From NCBI GenBank assembly GCA_003049485.1, contig PYST01000533.1, forward strand, positions 278-18,511: a stretch of 18,234 nucleotides of DNA. The letters are read 5' to 3'. The notes beneath the pieces were generated by a model. It did no database searches and was not told where the DNA came from. It saw only the letters and a program-made list of their open reading frames with translations. A program made the position numbers and the translations under genes. The DNA is from Ophioceras dolichostomum. Its lineage: Eukaryota > Ascomycota > Sordariomycetes > Magnaporthales > Ophioceraceae. Each line of letters starts with the position of its first letter. Position 1 is the stretch's first letter. This document shows positions 1-11,447 of this stretch, piece after piece.

Positions 1-3000
1 GGCTGCGGCTGCGGCTGCAGCTGCTTCGGCAGCGGCAGCGGCTTTGTCGCTGCCGCTGCTCCAGAAGAACCACCCGGAGCGTTGGGGTCAGACGGTGGCA
101 AATGCGCCCCCGAGGCGATGGACTCCCAGTCGTCGCGGTCGGGGCTGTCTCTGACTCCACCAGGGGGCACCAAGTAGTGGCCGGGCATGGACCTGCGTCG
201 AGGCCTTGCCGCCCCCGCTGCCGCTGGTGCTGCTGCACCAACGGGATCGCCGGGGAGGGGCGAGAGGGGTCCGCCTCCACCACCTCCGTTGCCGGAAGAA
301 GACCAGTCGTCGTTTCCGGCTGGGGCGGCGAGGAAACCGACGAGGCCTTTGCGTGCGGCGGAGGCGGCGACTGGGGGAGCCGCGGCTGTGGAAGACATGC
401 GCGTCGCGGCCTTCCTTTTCTTGTGAGGCGTATTTGTGTTTGACGACGAGTGGTGGCCGCTGTGGTGATGATGTCCGTGGTGATGCGAATGGTGATGACT
501 ATGTCCTCCCCCTCCTCCTCCTCCATGTCCATAACCGTAACCACCATGCCCCTGAGAATGAGCAGCCGCGTTGTGATGGTGGTGGTAGTGGCGACCCGGC
601 AGCACCAGCGTCGGCGAAGCTATCGAGGACGTCGATACCGGGGACGTGATGGCGGCGGCGGCAGCGGCCTTGTCGAGCAGGGCGAGGGCGGCCTGCATGG
701 CGGCCCAGGACTCGACCTGCCCGCTGGCGGCCTCGGCGACGCAGTCGCACTCGTCCCCGGCCGGGCAGAAGCGCTCGCCCGCGGCGTGCCACTCGGCGAG
801 ACAGGCATCGTGCGACGGACAGCCGCAGCCGAGGCAGACGGGGTACAGGGCGTCGACGGGGTCGGCGCAGTATATGCACCGCAGCAGGCCCTGGACGTAG
901 TGGCCGGAGCCTCCGTGGGCGACCTCGCCGGCGGCGGGGCCGCACCGGTCGCAGGTGCCCACGGCGCCGCCGATGGTGGTGCTCCCCGGTGAGTGGGACG
1001 GGTGCCGCTGCATGGAGAGTTGGAGGAGGCGCTTCCGGGCGATGGAGGCTGCGACTGCGTTCGCGGTTGTGGTGGTGGTGGTGGTGGTGGTGGTGGTTGT
1101 CCCAGTGCGAGCAGCAGGAGTGGCGGGGACGGCGCTGGGGAAGTAGTACTGGAGCGGCTCGAGGTTCGTCTCGTGGATGCGGCAGATGCCGGTGACGTCT
1201 AGGCCGAGCCCTGAAGACAGGAGTGCCTCGAGGTCTTTGCGCTTGGCGAGCAAGACGGGGGGCGTCGACGATGTCGTGCCAGATGTCGTCGTCGTCACTG
1301 CTGCTGGCGTTACGACGGCCGGCTTGTCTGCCTTCGCCTTCCCCTTGTCTTTATCCTTATCCTTATTCTTTGCGTCTTTGGCCTTGTCGTCTTTGCCTTC
1401 TTTGCCTTCTTTGCCTTCTTTGCCTTCTTTGCCTTCTTTGCCTTCTTTGCCTTCTTTGCCTTCTTTGCCTTCTTTGCCTTCTTTGCCTTCTTTGCCTTGT
1501 TTGCCTTGTTTGCCTTGTTTGCCTTCTGCACCACCCACTGTACCAGCAGCACCAGCACCTTTCTTTGATGCTTTCTTCGACGTATCAACAGTGGCGGCGG
1601 CGGCGTCAGCTGCAGAAAAGGAGGGCTCATGAACGCTGGCTTCCGACACGGCGCCATCTCCCCCGGTTGCACTTCCACCGACTCCGAAGAGGTCCGACGG
1701 CCCTGTCTTGCCGACGCCGTCTTCCTCTTCGCGCTTGAGCACATTGAACTTCATGATCTCAAGTCGAGCAAGCGGCTGTCCCCAGATATGGAGCAGCTCT
1801 GCATAAGCGTGGCGGTACTTGGCGTGCAACGTTTTGTCCGCCGATCCGAGGAACGGCGTGGCCATCCAGCCGTCGTCGTCAAAGAGACGCTCGTTCACCT
1901 GCCGGACCGCCACGTCGACGGCGACCAGTGACATCTCGGGGCCGTCTTCGTCGTCGCTTTCGTCCTCGTCGGCGGCTCGGCTCGTGCCGGCCCCCGCACG
2001 ACCGCCAGCCGTGGACGACGCCCGTGCAGTTGCCGCAGCGGAAGCAGGAGCTGGGTTCGAGGTCGTGCCGAACACCGTTGACGCGCCCCAGGCGACAGCC
2101 GGTGCGATGCTGCTGAGGAAGGTCTCGGAGGGACTGGTCTTTTTGCGGGGTGGGTTTGCACGGGCGGCAGGGGCGGCAGGGGCGGTAGGGGCGGTAGGGG
2201 TAGGGCGTCCGGGTGGTGAAGATGAGATGATCCCCTGAAGCGTACGGGGCAGGCTGGCGGCCAGAGCCGACGCGATGGCCGAGTTGGATCGGCGGAAGGC
2301 CCGCGTGGTCGGCGAAGTGGAGAGGCTGTGGGTGGCCGACCTGCTGCCCTTGCCGGCCGGCGTCGCCTCGCCCGGTCCGGATCTTTGAGGAGGCGTTTCC
2401 CCACACGAAGGTATGTTGGATGCGGGATCCACACGCCAGACCCTGCCACCACCACCGCCGCCCCGACCATCGTCCGAGAAGGACGCAGAGTAGGGCGCCA
2501 CAGGGGTATGGGAAGTCCGCGGGGTAGTAATGGTCGAGCTGCCCTGGCTTCTTATCATGGCCTGCTGCCAGGTCCGCCACATCTCGGAGTCCGCCGGGAA
2601 GTACTCTAGAGAAAATGTGGGCGCCTTCATTGGCAGCGGGGTCTCGGGCTGGGGGAGGAGGTATTTACGGTACGCGACGCTGTCTTCGGCAGACGAAAAC
2701 GCCCCGAAGACGCAGCTGAGCATGGCCAGCATCTGTATGTCACCCAAATGCTCGAAGTGGGCGAACAGATCGGATATGAAGTCCAGCGCGAATGGATGGA
2801 AGCCCCATTTGACTCTCCCCTTAAACTCGATTTCCACCTTGGCCGCTGTCGATGGCGTTGTCGCCGATGGTGGCCGCACTGACAGGCCTGTCGTGGACGG
2901 GGGGATGGGAGAGGGAGACGATGAGGAAGGGGTCAAAGAGCCCAGGCCACCGTTGCGAAACCTCGAGGCGGCGGTATGTGCGATCACGAGCACAGACTTT

Positions 3001-3303
3001 CGTCTCTGCTGCGACGAGTGCTGTGAGTCAGGGGGTAAGAGCTCTGCCAGCTGCAGCGGGATGTCTGAACGGAGAAGTAGTTCGGCGTATCGCCAAATTG
3101 CGGCCAGGTCCGAGAGGCTGTGCTTCTCGGCCACACGAGCGTTGTGTTCGCACACCTCGCTGCCGTCACCGAAGATGGCATACTCCTGCGCTATTTGCCG
3201 CTTGCAGGGCAGCAGGTTGCGTATATCACGGACCGACATGACACACTTTGGCTTGGGCGGGGCGGCGGACCTTTTCTTACTGCTCGCGCCTGCGCCCATG
3301 CCG

Positions 3304-3350
<47 letters not shown>

Positions 3351-6041
3351 CGTGCCTCCGCCACTTGACCGTACCGAATCGGTCGCGCTCCACGTTTTCT
3401 TGAATCTCCTCCCTGGTCGGCGCCAGAAGCCGATCCGGCTCAGGGCTCGCAGCTCCGGATCTGAAGAAGATGACGAGCTTGAGGAGACGGATTCGCTCTC
3501 GGAGATCTCAGAGCCATCCGACTCCCCACCGGTGTTGTCATCAGCCGCAGAAGTGCCCTCATCGTCCTCATCCCCGTCTCTACTAGCAGTAGTATCCCGA
3601 TCGCGATCCCTGCGGCGATGCCTCGGTGGTGGCGAGTCCGGCGCCAGACGCCCGAAGCCAGCGAATCTCGGCCCTTCCCCCCTGCCGCGCTCCTTAGACG
3701 CTTCAAGGGGTGGGTTCTGGGCTTTAGCCTTCTCCTCCTTCGTGGGAAAGAAGGTCACCAGCTTGCCATCGCTGGTAAAGCGGGCTCCACAGGTCCGGAT
3801 GGCAGGTGGCATCTGGACAATAAAGACACCGACACCCAACGCATTGATCGGCTCTGGGGCTATTGTGTTGGGCAGCGCCGGCAGCTCCTGGGACATGGAT
3901 GCAGAGCCTCCTGGCGGGATGCCGTTATCATCGTCGCTGGAGCTCTCGTCCCCCAGATTACCGCCGCCGAGAAGCAGGTCACTTCCACCGAGGTCGTCGT
4001 CTAGATCTCGCACGTTCTTGAAGAACGAAGTGCTACTTTCGAAGTCGACCTCGCCCAGCAGAAACGAGAAGACGACATCGAGGCAGTTCTTCTTGCGCCG
4101 GGTGAACTGGCTCGCAAGCTGCTGCACATTACGCTCGATGCGGGCGTGCGTCTCCGCCGGCATGAAGGAGCTCTTCTCGATGAAAAACTTGGGTGCCCGC
4201 GAGGACTTGGTCGGATAGCCGTCCGGAATATCCACCTTGATCTTGATCCAGATGTTGTCACCGTCCGCTCCCCAGGGCCCCTTGAGACTGGCGTTCAGCA
4301 TCAGGTTGTCCATGTCGATATGCTCAAGCTTGACGTTGGGCAGCTGGCGGCTGATACGCACGAACTCGTCCTGTATGGTCTCGGGCTCCGCCCAGTCGTC
4401 GTCGTGGTAGTAGCCCCGGCCCAAGAAAGGGTCATCGTCGATCTTGGTGGACGATTCCGATCGCTTCAGCAGTATTGTATCGGAGAAGCCGCCCTTGCGC
4501 TTGTTCATGGTCACGCCCCTCATCCAGCCAATCTGGATCTGCCCCTTGTTTGCGGACTTGGACGCAGTCTTGGCCTTCATCGACGGCGGCCGCCAGGTAG
4601 CTAGCGTCTTATAATATGGCGTCTGGATCCCCGTCGAGAGCACGCTTCGCCGCAGCCCACCGCCGCTACTGCTTGGCCGGGGATCGGTCATCGTGGGCGT
4701 CTTTCTATCGCGGTGGGCGCCGTCGTCGACGGTACGAAACGTCTTGTAGTTCGCGCCCCTTCGAGTGACGATCAACCCTGGCTTCACGGGTCTGCCCTTG
4801 ACGTAGCCGACGGACTCGAGCACATCAGGTTCGACCTTCTTGACACGGAGCTCCTTGTCCTCGCCCCACGAGACCAGCTGGAATTCGCGGCTGTCGAGAC
4901 CCTCGTCAGTGATGGAGCCGCGACCCCGCCAGAGGAACTCCTTCACTTTGTGGTTTCCATGGCCAGAAAAAACTGCCACTGGGTCCGTCTTGGAATCGGT
5001 CGACTGGCTGGACTCGTGAGGGAAGGCCAAGCTGCCAGAGTGGTCATCGTAGAGGTATAGATTCCCGGGTTCGGTCTGGGGCATCGCGAGCACACCGCTT
5101 CCAAATGGGGTGTGGCGGGCACGCCAGACAGGGAAGTCGGTGCGGATGATGCGTTCAGGGACATCGTCGCTGGTGGCATAGTCCCAGAATTTGATGCTCC
5201 GGTCCAGCGAGCAGGTCGCGACAGCTGTTGACCTGGTGCGGTTCCAGTCCAAGCCATAGATCTTGGAGTGATGGGCGATGATGGTCCTCAACGGCGCGGA
5301 GGGTCGACGGTCATCCCACACGTGTAGTTGGCGGTCGTGTGACGAGGCGAGCACGTGCGGGTCCTGGCGGTTGAACTTGACCTGCGTGGCGCCCGCTGTC
5401 CAGTCGATGAACGAGAGGGCGGGCTTCTGTGGACGGCGCAGGTCCCAGTAGTGAACGTAACCATCAACGGCGCAGGTGGCCAGAAGGTCCGGGTGGTGGG
5501 CAGAGAAGTTGATGTCCGTGATGGCGCGGCTGTGTGCCTGGAGAGAATGCTCCACGGGGCCGGCGGCCGAGTCCTCTCGGAAGTTGAGGTTCCAGACCAG
5601 ACACCGGTGATTCGCTGTCGATGCAACCCAGTAGTCCCGAGCCGCAAAAGGCGACCACTGCACATCCACCACAAGCCACGGCAACCCTCGACTGCTCAGG
5701 CGCCGGGGTGGGCTGTACGGCGAGTCAAGGTCGACAATGGCGAGGCCCTCAGGTCTACCGGCAGTGTAGGTAGGTACCTAATCAGTAAAGGTCGTAGCAC
5801 GGAAGTATGGGCCAGGTAGATATAAGATGGGAGGGATGGAAAAGGGGGCGGGTCAGGGTCAGGGCAGGGCGGCTCACGATGCGAGTGCGACATCTCGGCC
5901 AGAAGGTGAGATGGTCGCAGAACCCACGAGACCCTCCACATGAATAGTCCAATCGGCATCGAAGCTCTCGCTTTCAAAAGCGGACTTGATGATTTTCCCC
6001 TTCTTAGGGGGCTCCGTCTGTTGGTCATATGTGGAGGACAT
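1..6041 (-). CDS. SEA3: WDR59/Sea3/Mtc5 homologue, GATOR2 (SEACAT) subunit; C-terminus beyond window
   Basis: Predicted subunit of the vacuole-associated SEA/GATOR2 complex, which promotes TORC1 signalling by opposing GATOR1. Exon 1 is 6041-5878. A 123-nt intron (5877-5755, GTGAGC...GGTAG) follows, then one exon from 5754 in a single open frame to the window edge, giving at least 1972 residues with no stop seen. The intron must be removed because exon 1 runs into TGA at 5876. Across the junction comes the family signature PYSPPR followed by VQWSPFAARDYWV. WD40 repeats fill residues about 40-400 (WDLRRP, WDDRRP and FWDY blade ends). An RWD domain lies at about 513-627 and the conserved AELLHIWG stretch near 1350. 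The C-terminal zinc finger uses Cys1656, 1659, 1681, 1684, 1695, 1698, 1700, 1706, 1718, 1724 and 1726, with His1703. Low-complexity inserts (Gly-Thr, Glu-Gly-Lys, poly-Thr, His-rich) make it much longer than yeast Mtc5 (about 1150). The start at 6041 has A at -3. An in-frame ATG at 6089 would add 16 residues. Confidence 0.93.
1065..1100 (-). repeat. GGT/ACC trinucleotide repeat encoding poly-threonine
   Basis: Nine perfect GGT units (1071-1097) flanked by GGT and TGT codons give twelve consecutive threonines in Sea3 (residues about 1607-1618). They lie just before the segment leading into the C-terminal zinc finger. This is a simple coding microsatellite, probably variable in length between strains. 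Confidence 0.9.
1392..1526 (-). repeat. 9-bp coding minisatellite, (Glu/Gln-Gly-Lys)15
   Basis: Fifteen tandem 9-bp units in frame with Sea3. On the plus strand eleven identical TTTGCCTTC units (1392-1490) are followed by three TTTGCCTTG units (1491-1517) and one more TTTGCCTTC. In the protein this reads Glu-Gly-Lys, three Gln-Gly-Lys, then eleven Glu-Gly-Lys, at residues about 1465-1509. Further Lys/Asp-rich residues follow. The near-identity of the units implies recent slippage or unequal exchange. The unit is a multiple of three, so length changes do not break the frame. Confidence 0.95.
3309..3350 (-). repeat. hexanucleotide repeat (TGTCCC)7 encoding Gly-Thr repeats
   Basis: Seven perfect TGTCCC units on the plus strand. 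On the coding strand of Sea3 they read as alternating Gly-Thr at residues about 857-871, in a Ser/Gly-rich linker between the RWD domain and the conserved middle region. The frame is kept on both sides, so this is an in-frame expansion in a presumed disordered linker. Confidence 0.93.
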
Positions 6042-6922
6042 TTTCGAGGATTCGTGTATCGGCTCTAGCCTCACTTGCTGGAGCCACATCGCGGCACTGT
6101 AGTTGAGGTCGTGAGAGCAGAGGAGGCCATCACGAATCAAGTCCCATCACTGCCTCTCCTGAACACGGACTCGAGATGCGATATGAATTATGAAGACGAT
6201 AAGCAGAACAAGAGTCGTGAATTCGACGGATGAGACTGGCTGGTAAATGAGGCGAATCACGCACACTCTCAAAAGCTTTGTCTCCACTTGGGCTGAGGCA
6301 CTTCTGGTTTGCCAAGCACCCCAGCTGAGTTAGTCAGCATCGCCCTACCACAGTAGCTCAGGCCATCTTAACTCCGCTCAAGATGATGCTCGCTCAACCG
6401 CCCACTCTGTGGGAATGGACGCCAACCGTCCCTTATTTAACTCACTCGAGGTCGTTTTCTAGAAGGGCCTAATAAACATGATGCAGCCTTTGTCTGAGCA
6501 GTGTGAAACAAAAGGCATTCTTCTAGCGCTCTTCAAGTTCCATACCAATCAACCTGCAAACGCAAAAAGCAAAAACAGTCCAGATCCCTAGCGGCCCAGA
6601 AAGGGACCGACCCTCCCTCCTCGCGCAGGCTTCAGTGTTGACGATAGAATGCCTGCCCCCCACCAGGCAAGGCTTGTCTTGGGCTCAAGATTGGATAATA
6701 ACGGGGGAAATAAATACGTAAATATATACGTAATTTTATCGATAAAAAAGCGATGATATAAAGCTTTTTGTCCGGAAGCGTCCAGTTTTTTCAAATTTAG
6801 AAAAATACATTAACCTGTTCCCCTAAGATCGTAACGATTGATATCTCCTAAATCAGGCTCCTACAAAAACAACACAAGAATCTCCCACCAAGCTAACAAC
6901 TGAATACGGATATCTCGAGCCG
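6042..6922. other. intergenic: ROM2 3' flank and Sea3 promoter/leader
   Basis: No protein-coding ORF is supported here. The right part (about 6690-6830) is strikingly AT-rich compared with the rest of the window, with TACGTA twice and runs of A or T. It lies just downstream of the ROM2 stop (minus strand) and fits a 3' UTR and polyadenylation region. The left part (6042 to about 6450) should hold the leader and promoter of Sea3. I see no clear TATA box. CCAAT sequences occur at about 6544 (plus) and about 6692 (minus). Confidence 0.6.
6071..6130 (-). other. upstream ORF (20 codons) before the Sea3 start
   Basis: An ATG at 6130 opens a reading frame of 19 residues that stops with TGA at 6073-6071, 29 nt before the preferred Sea3 ATG at 6041. 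It overlaps, in another frame, an ATG at 6089 that is in frame with the main protein. If the transcript begins upstream of 6130, ribosomes would meet this ORF first. Whether the transcript includes it cannot be seen from the sequence. Confidence 0.35.
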
Positions 6923-9900
6923 CTATTCCTCTAGAAGCGAGGCACGCTGGTTTTTCCAGAAATCGAGGGCCTCGATGACGTCCTGGCCGGGTTCGTCCTC
7001 GTAGGCGAAGATGATCTATGAGGTTGTAGTGGTAGTGGCACATGTGTCAGCTTGGGAGTTCGCTCAGTGGCAATCAAAGGAGGAAGGACAGGGCTTGTGG
7101 GGGAGGGGATGGGGGGGACAGCGAGAGAATGATCAGAAGAAGAAAAAAAACTCACCTCATGCGTACTGCTATGCAGCATCCTAATATTCCTATGCGGCAC
7201 GATATGCACCGCCCCAGAATCAATATGCCTCAGCTCGATGAAGTTCGGCTCGAACGCCAAGATCCACGGGTAGCTGAGCGCGAAGCTCTGGGGCGTCCCC
7301 TCCCAGTCGATTCGCCACTCCGGGCGCGCCCTCCAGCCGTTCCTGTTGACGAAGAAGGAGAACTCGGAGTAGTTCAGCAAGAACTCGCCGTTGAGCCGCT
7401 CGATGTGGATCGGCTTCACCCCCTCCTTGCGCGCCACGAAGTCGAGCGACGTGTCCGCCTCGTCGAGCAGGCTCTGCGTCTCGAGCGTCTCGAGCGCGAC
7501 GACCGTGAAGCCCCTCGCGCAGGCGACGCACAGCTTCGACTTGAGGAAGTGCACCGACGAGGACTCCGTCGGGATGTAGAACTCCTTGAACGGCTTGAGC
7601 TCGTCCTGGCCCGCGTTGAACATCTTGCCGAGGCCCTTCTGCTTGCGCGTCTTGGAGATGGCGTCGTTGGGCTCGAACACCTTGATGGTGGTCGACAGCG
7701 TCGACGGCTTGACGCAGCACACAAGGTGGCGGCCCAGGCAGATGCCCGTCCGGAAGAAGCTGCAGTGGTTCTGGATCTTGCGGCCCTTTTTGGAGGACAC
7801 GGGCTCTGCCGGGTCGAGCGCCGACAGGGGGAAGCTGTAGAGCGTCTTGCTGGCCAGCACCAGCAGGAGCTGGTACTCCTCCAGCACGTCGACTTGCGTG
7901 ACGTTGGTGCTTTCGATGACACGCCGCGGCTGTGTGCGCGATTTGCGGTCCGAGACGTAGATGCCGTTGTCGGTTCCGTAGACGAGTTTCCGTCCACCAT
8001 CTGTCATGCAGAAGAACCATGTTAGTGGAGATAAGGGAAAAAAAGAGATAAAATGACAGAACTAAGGAAGGTACTGACCGAACGGTGTGACGCAGTTGAC
8101 CTTGTTGGCGCTCCCAAAGAACCCGGCCGAGATGACGGTCATGTTGAGGAAGTCTGCACGGGCCCTGAGCCGCTGCTGGGCGGTGTCAATGAACTCGAGC
8201 CACTTTTGGCGGGCAGTCTGGTTGGCCGCATACAGCGTGAGCTCGTACCCGGCCTTGCCCAGATGTCGGAAGGTGATTGGCCAGCCTTCGCCCTTCTTGG
8301 AGTCTGTGTTGGTCCGCAGCGCTGGTAGTATGCTAGACGACGAGCGCTTGACGGTACCCTGCTGTGGGATAACCTCCTCCATCTCCTTGATAGATAAGAG
8401 CTCGAGGGGGATTGGCTGTTGGTGAGGGGCGGAAGGAAAGACAGTGTTAGCTACATCATAGGCTCATAGCACATAGGCGCCTATTTAGGTAAGAAGGAAG
8501 GGTCTGATGTAGGTAATGAGAAGCGAAGTGGAAAGGAGAGGGGGAAAAAAAAAGGGAGATCGGGGGAAACAAACCCTGCGATAAGCCTTGGTCTCCTCGT
8601 TCTTCCCGACTTGCTTCGTGCGCGCGAGCAGCACGGCGTGGTCGAACAAGAATGCCGTGATGTCGGCCTGCTCGGTCGGCGACTTCTTCAGCTGGCTCTT
8701 GAAGACGAGCTCGCGCCCTTCCTCGGTCAGCTTCAGGTCGACCCTCTCGTTGGGCCGGAACCTGAGCTGCTCGTTCAGCCGGCGGAGGTTGAAGCGGTTC
8801 TCGGCCTTTCCGGACTCGGCGTTGACGCGCGTCAGCAGCGCGCGGATCAGGCTCAGCACCTTGGGGATGTCCTCCTTGTCCGGGTTGCCCGGCTCCGTGT
8901 ACTTGAGCACGTTCTCCAGCAGCAGCGGGTACCTGGCCAGTCGCGTCGTCGGCTTGGTCAGGTAGCCGTTCAGCTCGAGCTTGCGAGACTCCTTGCGCCG
9001 CTCGATCTCGTCGACGAACCGGCCGAACTGCGCGTTGACCGTCCTCTCGTTCTCGAACTCGAACTTGGCCTCGAGCTGCTTGGCGCCGTACAGGATGAAG
9101 GGCTCGAACTGGGGCACGAATTCGAGGAAGATGTCGCCCACGTTGTTCACGATCGGGTTCCGCTGCTGGCGGTCGGTCAGCGACTTGGCGAAGCGCGAGC
9201 TGACGGTGTGGATCGCCGGGTGGTCGATGATGTTGCTGAAGATGTTGCGCACGACGCGCTCCTTGCGGGCTGGAGGCAGCGGTGAGCCCTTTGACCTCAG
9301 AGGAATGATCCAGAAGTCGCGGAGGTACTCGAGGTCCTTGACGAAGTCGCGTTCGGTGTAGCACAGCTCCGAGATGACCTCCTGGCGCTTCTTTTCGCGG
9401 TCGCTCACGCTGTCGGCCACGTCCTTGGGCACCGTGTTCACCCAGAGCTTCTGCTCGTCGGCGACATCGACGTCATCCTCGTTCATGGCCGGACCCTCCT
9501 GCGTCTTAAGCCCAGCTCCGATCTTGAGGTTCAGCCGCGAGACCTGCTCAAGACGGCGAGGGCACGCGATGCTGTAGCATAGCTGGTCTCGGGTGCATGT
9601 GGGCGAGTAGCATTCCGATAGCAACACAAACACGCCGTTCACGGACGGCTTCTCCTCCGGCTCTTCCGTAAGCGTTTCCCGGAACTGGTACATCTCGGAC
9701 TGCGAGTCGCGGAGACGGTGCTCGTACGTCACATCATGGAAGAACTTCTGCGCGTCGAGCGCTCGGCCCAGTAACAGGGCAAGGTTTCGGTCTGTGGTGC
9801 GGATGATGTACGAAAGGACGTCGACGGCCTCAGCTCCGCTGAAGGCACTCTTGTATGCCAGACCGTTTTTGGTCCTGTCGCCGGTAATGATCTTTTGTCT

Positions 9901-11211
9901 GAAGCACTCGGCCACCCGTGACAGCAGCGCCGGGTACACGATCGGAGGACGAATCTTCGCCGTCGGGGGCCGTTCGCTGTCGATCGATCGGGCGACTGAG
10001 GGCCGGTGCACTAGCGTCTGCGAGTCGGCACGCTCACTAGGCGACACCGACGGTGCGATGGTGGATGCCATGGACATGGTCCTCTGGCTGTCCATGGTGT
10101 TGGTGCCGGCGCCGCCGCCGGTCGAGGATGCGATGCTGGTCGTCCTTGTCTGAGAACCCGGAGCTGGAGGGTATCCGTTCGGGTAGCCATTCGACTGTGC
10201 TGGCGGTTGCTGCCTCGGCGAGCCTTCGTTCGGGTTTGGCGTGGCGCCGGGGCCTCGGCGGTTCGGTATTACGCGTCCGCTCATGGTCTGATGTGCGTCC
10301 CGTTCGTGTGAAGGGTAGCCTCCAGTCATGGACATGGCCCTATCGTCGTGTCTGTCCGGGACGACTCGCCCTTGCGCCGTGGTCCGGGCGGAGTGCGGGC
10401 CGTTCGGATTTGGCGGGCTCATGTTGTACTGGGCGTGTCGGAAGCCGCTCGCCGGCGCCGGTGACTGTTGGCTGCTGTAGGTGTTTGGCGGGGGCCGATA
10501 CATCGGCTGTCTTGGCACGCTCGCGAGTGACTGTGTCCTGTACGGGTCTGAGTTCATGGCAGCCGGCGGCATGCCGCCTCTGTCTTCCCTGCCGCCCCCC
10601 GGTGGACCTCCCATGCCTCCCATGCCTCCCATGCCTCCCATGCCTCCTCCCATAGGCCCTCCTGGCCCCGGCCCTCCTCCCTGATAGAACCGTTGGGCAG
10701 GTGGCCTCATGTTGCTGTAGCCGTTTGATGGTGGAGGCGGTCGGGAGTCCATGCGGGGAGGCAGCTGGCCAGGATGGCCGGGATATCGTCGCGCGTGCTG
10801 CTGCTGCTGCAGGTACTGAGCCTGCGGGGAGTGCATCTGCTGCCCCGGCGGTGGCGGTCGTTGGTTTGGATAGTAGCTGTTTGGCATCGGCCCGGGTCCG
10901 CCGTCCATCGGCCTGCTCCGTGGGGACAACGGTTGTTCGCCGCCATACGACATGGGATTCGGGGGCGGTCGTGGAGGAGGAGGCCGCTGCATGCCTCCTC
11001 CCATCGTCTGGGTGCGACCCTGCTGCTGCTGCATCATCATATCGGGCGGTGGCATGGACGACGAGGTCATCGTGTGCGATCGACCAGGACCGGGGGCGGC
11101 GCCGAAGATGTTCGAAAAGGCGGCTTCTCGCTGGTAGTTGGACGAATGGCCGTACGAGTCCTGCTGTCGTTGACCGGGGCCGGGCCGCCGGTCTTGTTGA
11201 TAGTCTTGCAT
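6923..11211 (-). CDS. ROM2: Rom2-type Rho1 guanine nucleotide exchange factor (DEP-DH-PH-CNH)
   Basis: Predicted activator of the Rho1 GTPase, driving cell-wall integrity signalling and polarised growth at the cell cortex. Coding exons are 11211-8575, 8415-8079, 8000-7156 and 7015-6923 (3912 nt, 1303 residues). Introns are 159, 78 and 140 nt with GTTTGT/CAACAG, GTCAGT/GACAG and GTGAGT/CATAG ends. All junctions restore family sequence: YRR-PIPLELL, VTPFD-GGRKLVYGTDNG and HE-IIFAYEDEPG. Residues 1 to about 410 are Pro/Gly/Gln-rich and probably disordered. A DEP domain lies at about 420-511, DH (RhoGEF) at about 609-804 (starts QEVISELCYTERDFVKDLEY), PH at about 815-971 and CNH (citron homology) at about 985-1290. 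The start is the first in-frame ATG after the leader splice. Upstream, the same frame only opens at a GTG and then meets a TAG once spliced. Domain order separates it from Tus1 and from other Rho GEFs; Rom1 versus Rom2 cannot be distinguished. Confidence 0.95.
10607..10642 (-). repeat. 9-bp repeat encoding (Met-Gly-Gly)4 in the Rom2 N-terminus
   Basis: Four perfect CCTCCCATG units (plus strand) encode a Gly-Gly-Met series within the disordered Pro/Gly-rich N-terminal region of Rom2, around residues 190-202. It is flanked by further glycine-rich sequence. Confidence 0.88.
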
Positions 11212-11244
11212 CTTGGTGTTCGGCGACTGTTGGCGGCGGGCAGC

Positions 11245-11447
11245 CTGGGAAGACACGAAACCAACTTGTTATCATGCGGTTCGTTCGATTCGTGATGGCT
11301 TCACGGCCATCTACGGCATGTGTGGCTAAATGGCTATGGGATGGTCGGAATGGCTTGGATCTTGGATGGCAACGGGGGCCCGAAATCGCAGACAGAGATG
11401 TATGCAGTCGTCGAGCGTTGCAACGGGACATACAAAAAAACACTCAC
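11245..11447 (-). other. intron in the ROM2 5' leader
   Basis: Predicted 203-nt intron with donor CACAAG|GTGAGT (exon end 11448) and a pyrimidine-rich acceptor TCTTCCCAG (exon start 11244). The spliced leader has a TAG just upstream in the ROM2 frame and no ATG between about 11740 and the start at 11211. The intron itself contains several ATGs, at least one opening a long out-of-frame ORF across the true start. Splicing would therefore be needed for efficient ROM2 translation. The promoter and transcription start lie upstream of 11448 and are not visible as clear motifs. Confidence 0.7.

Noticed and set aside
2530..4218. 562-codon plus-strand ORF
   Set aside because: It is antisense to the Sea3 exon, whose frame encodes recognisable domains. 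The antisense protein is low-complexity and matches no family I know.
7042..8025. 327-codon plus-strand ORF
   Set aside because: Antisense shadow of the CNH exon of Rom2, created by high GC at third positions.
11209..11256. Rom2 start at 11256 (longer N-terminus)
   Set aside because: The codon at 11256 is GTG and lies inside the predicted leader intron. The first usable ATG in frame is at 11211.
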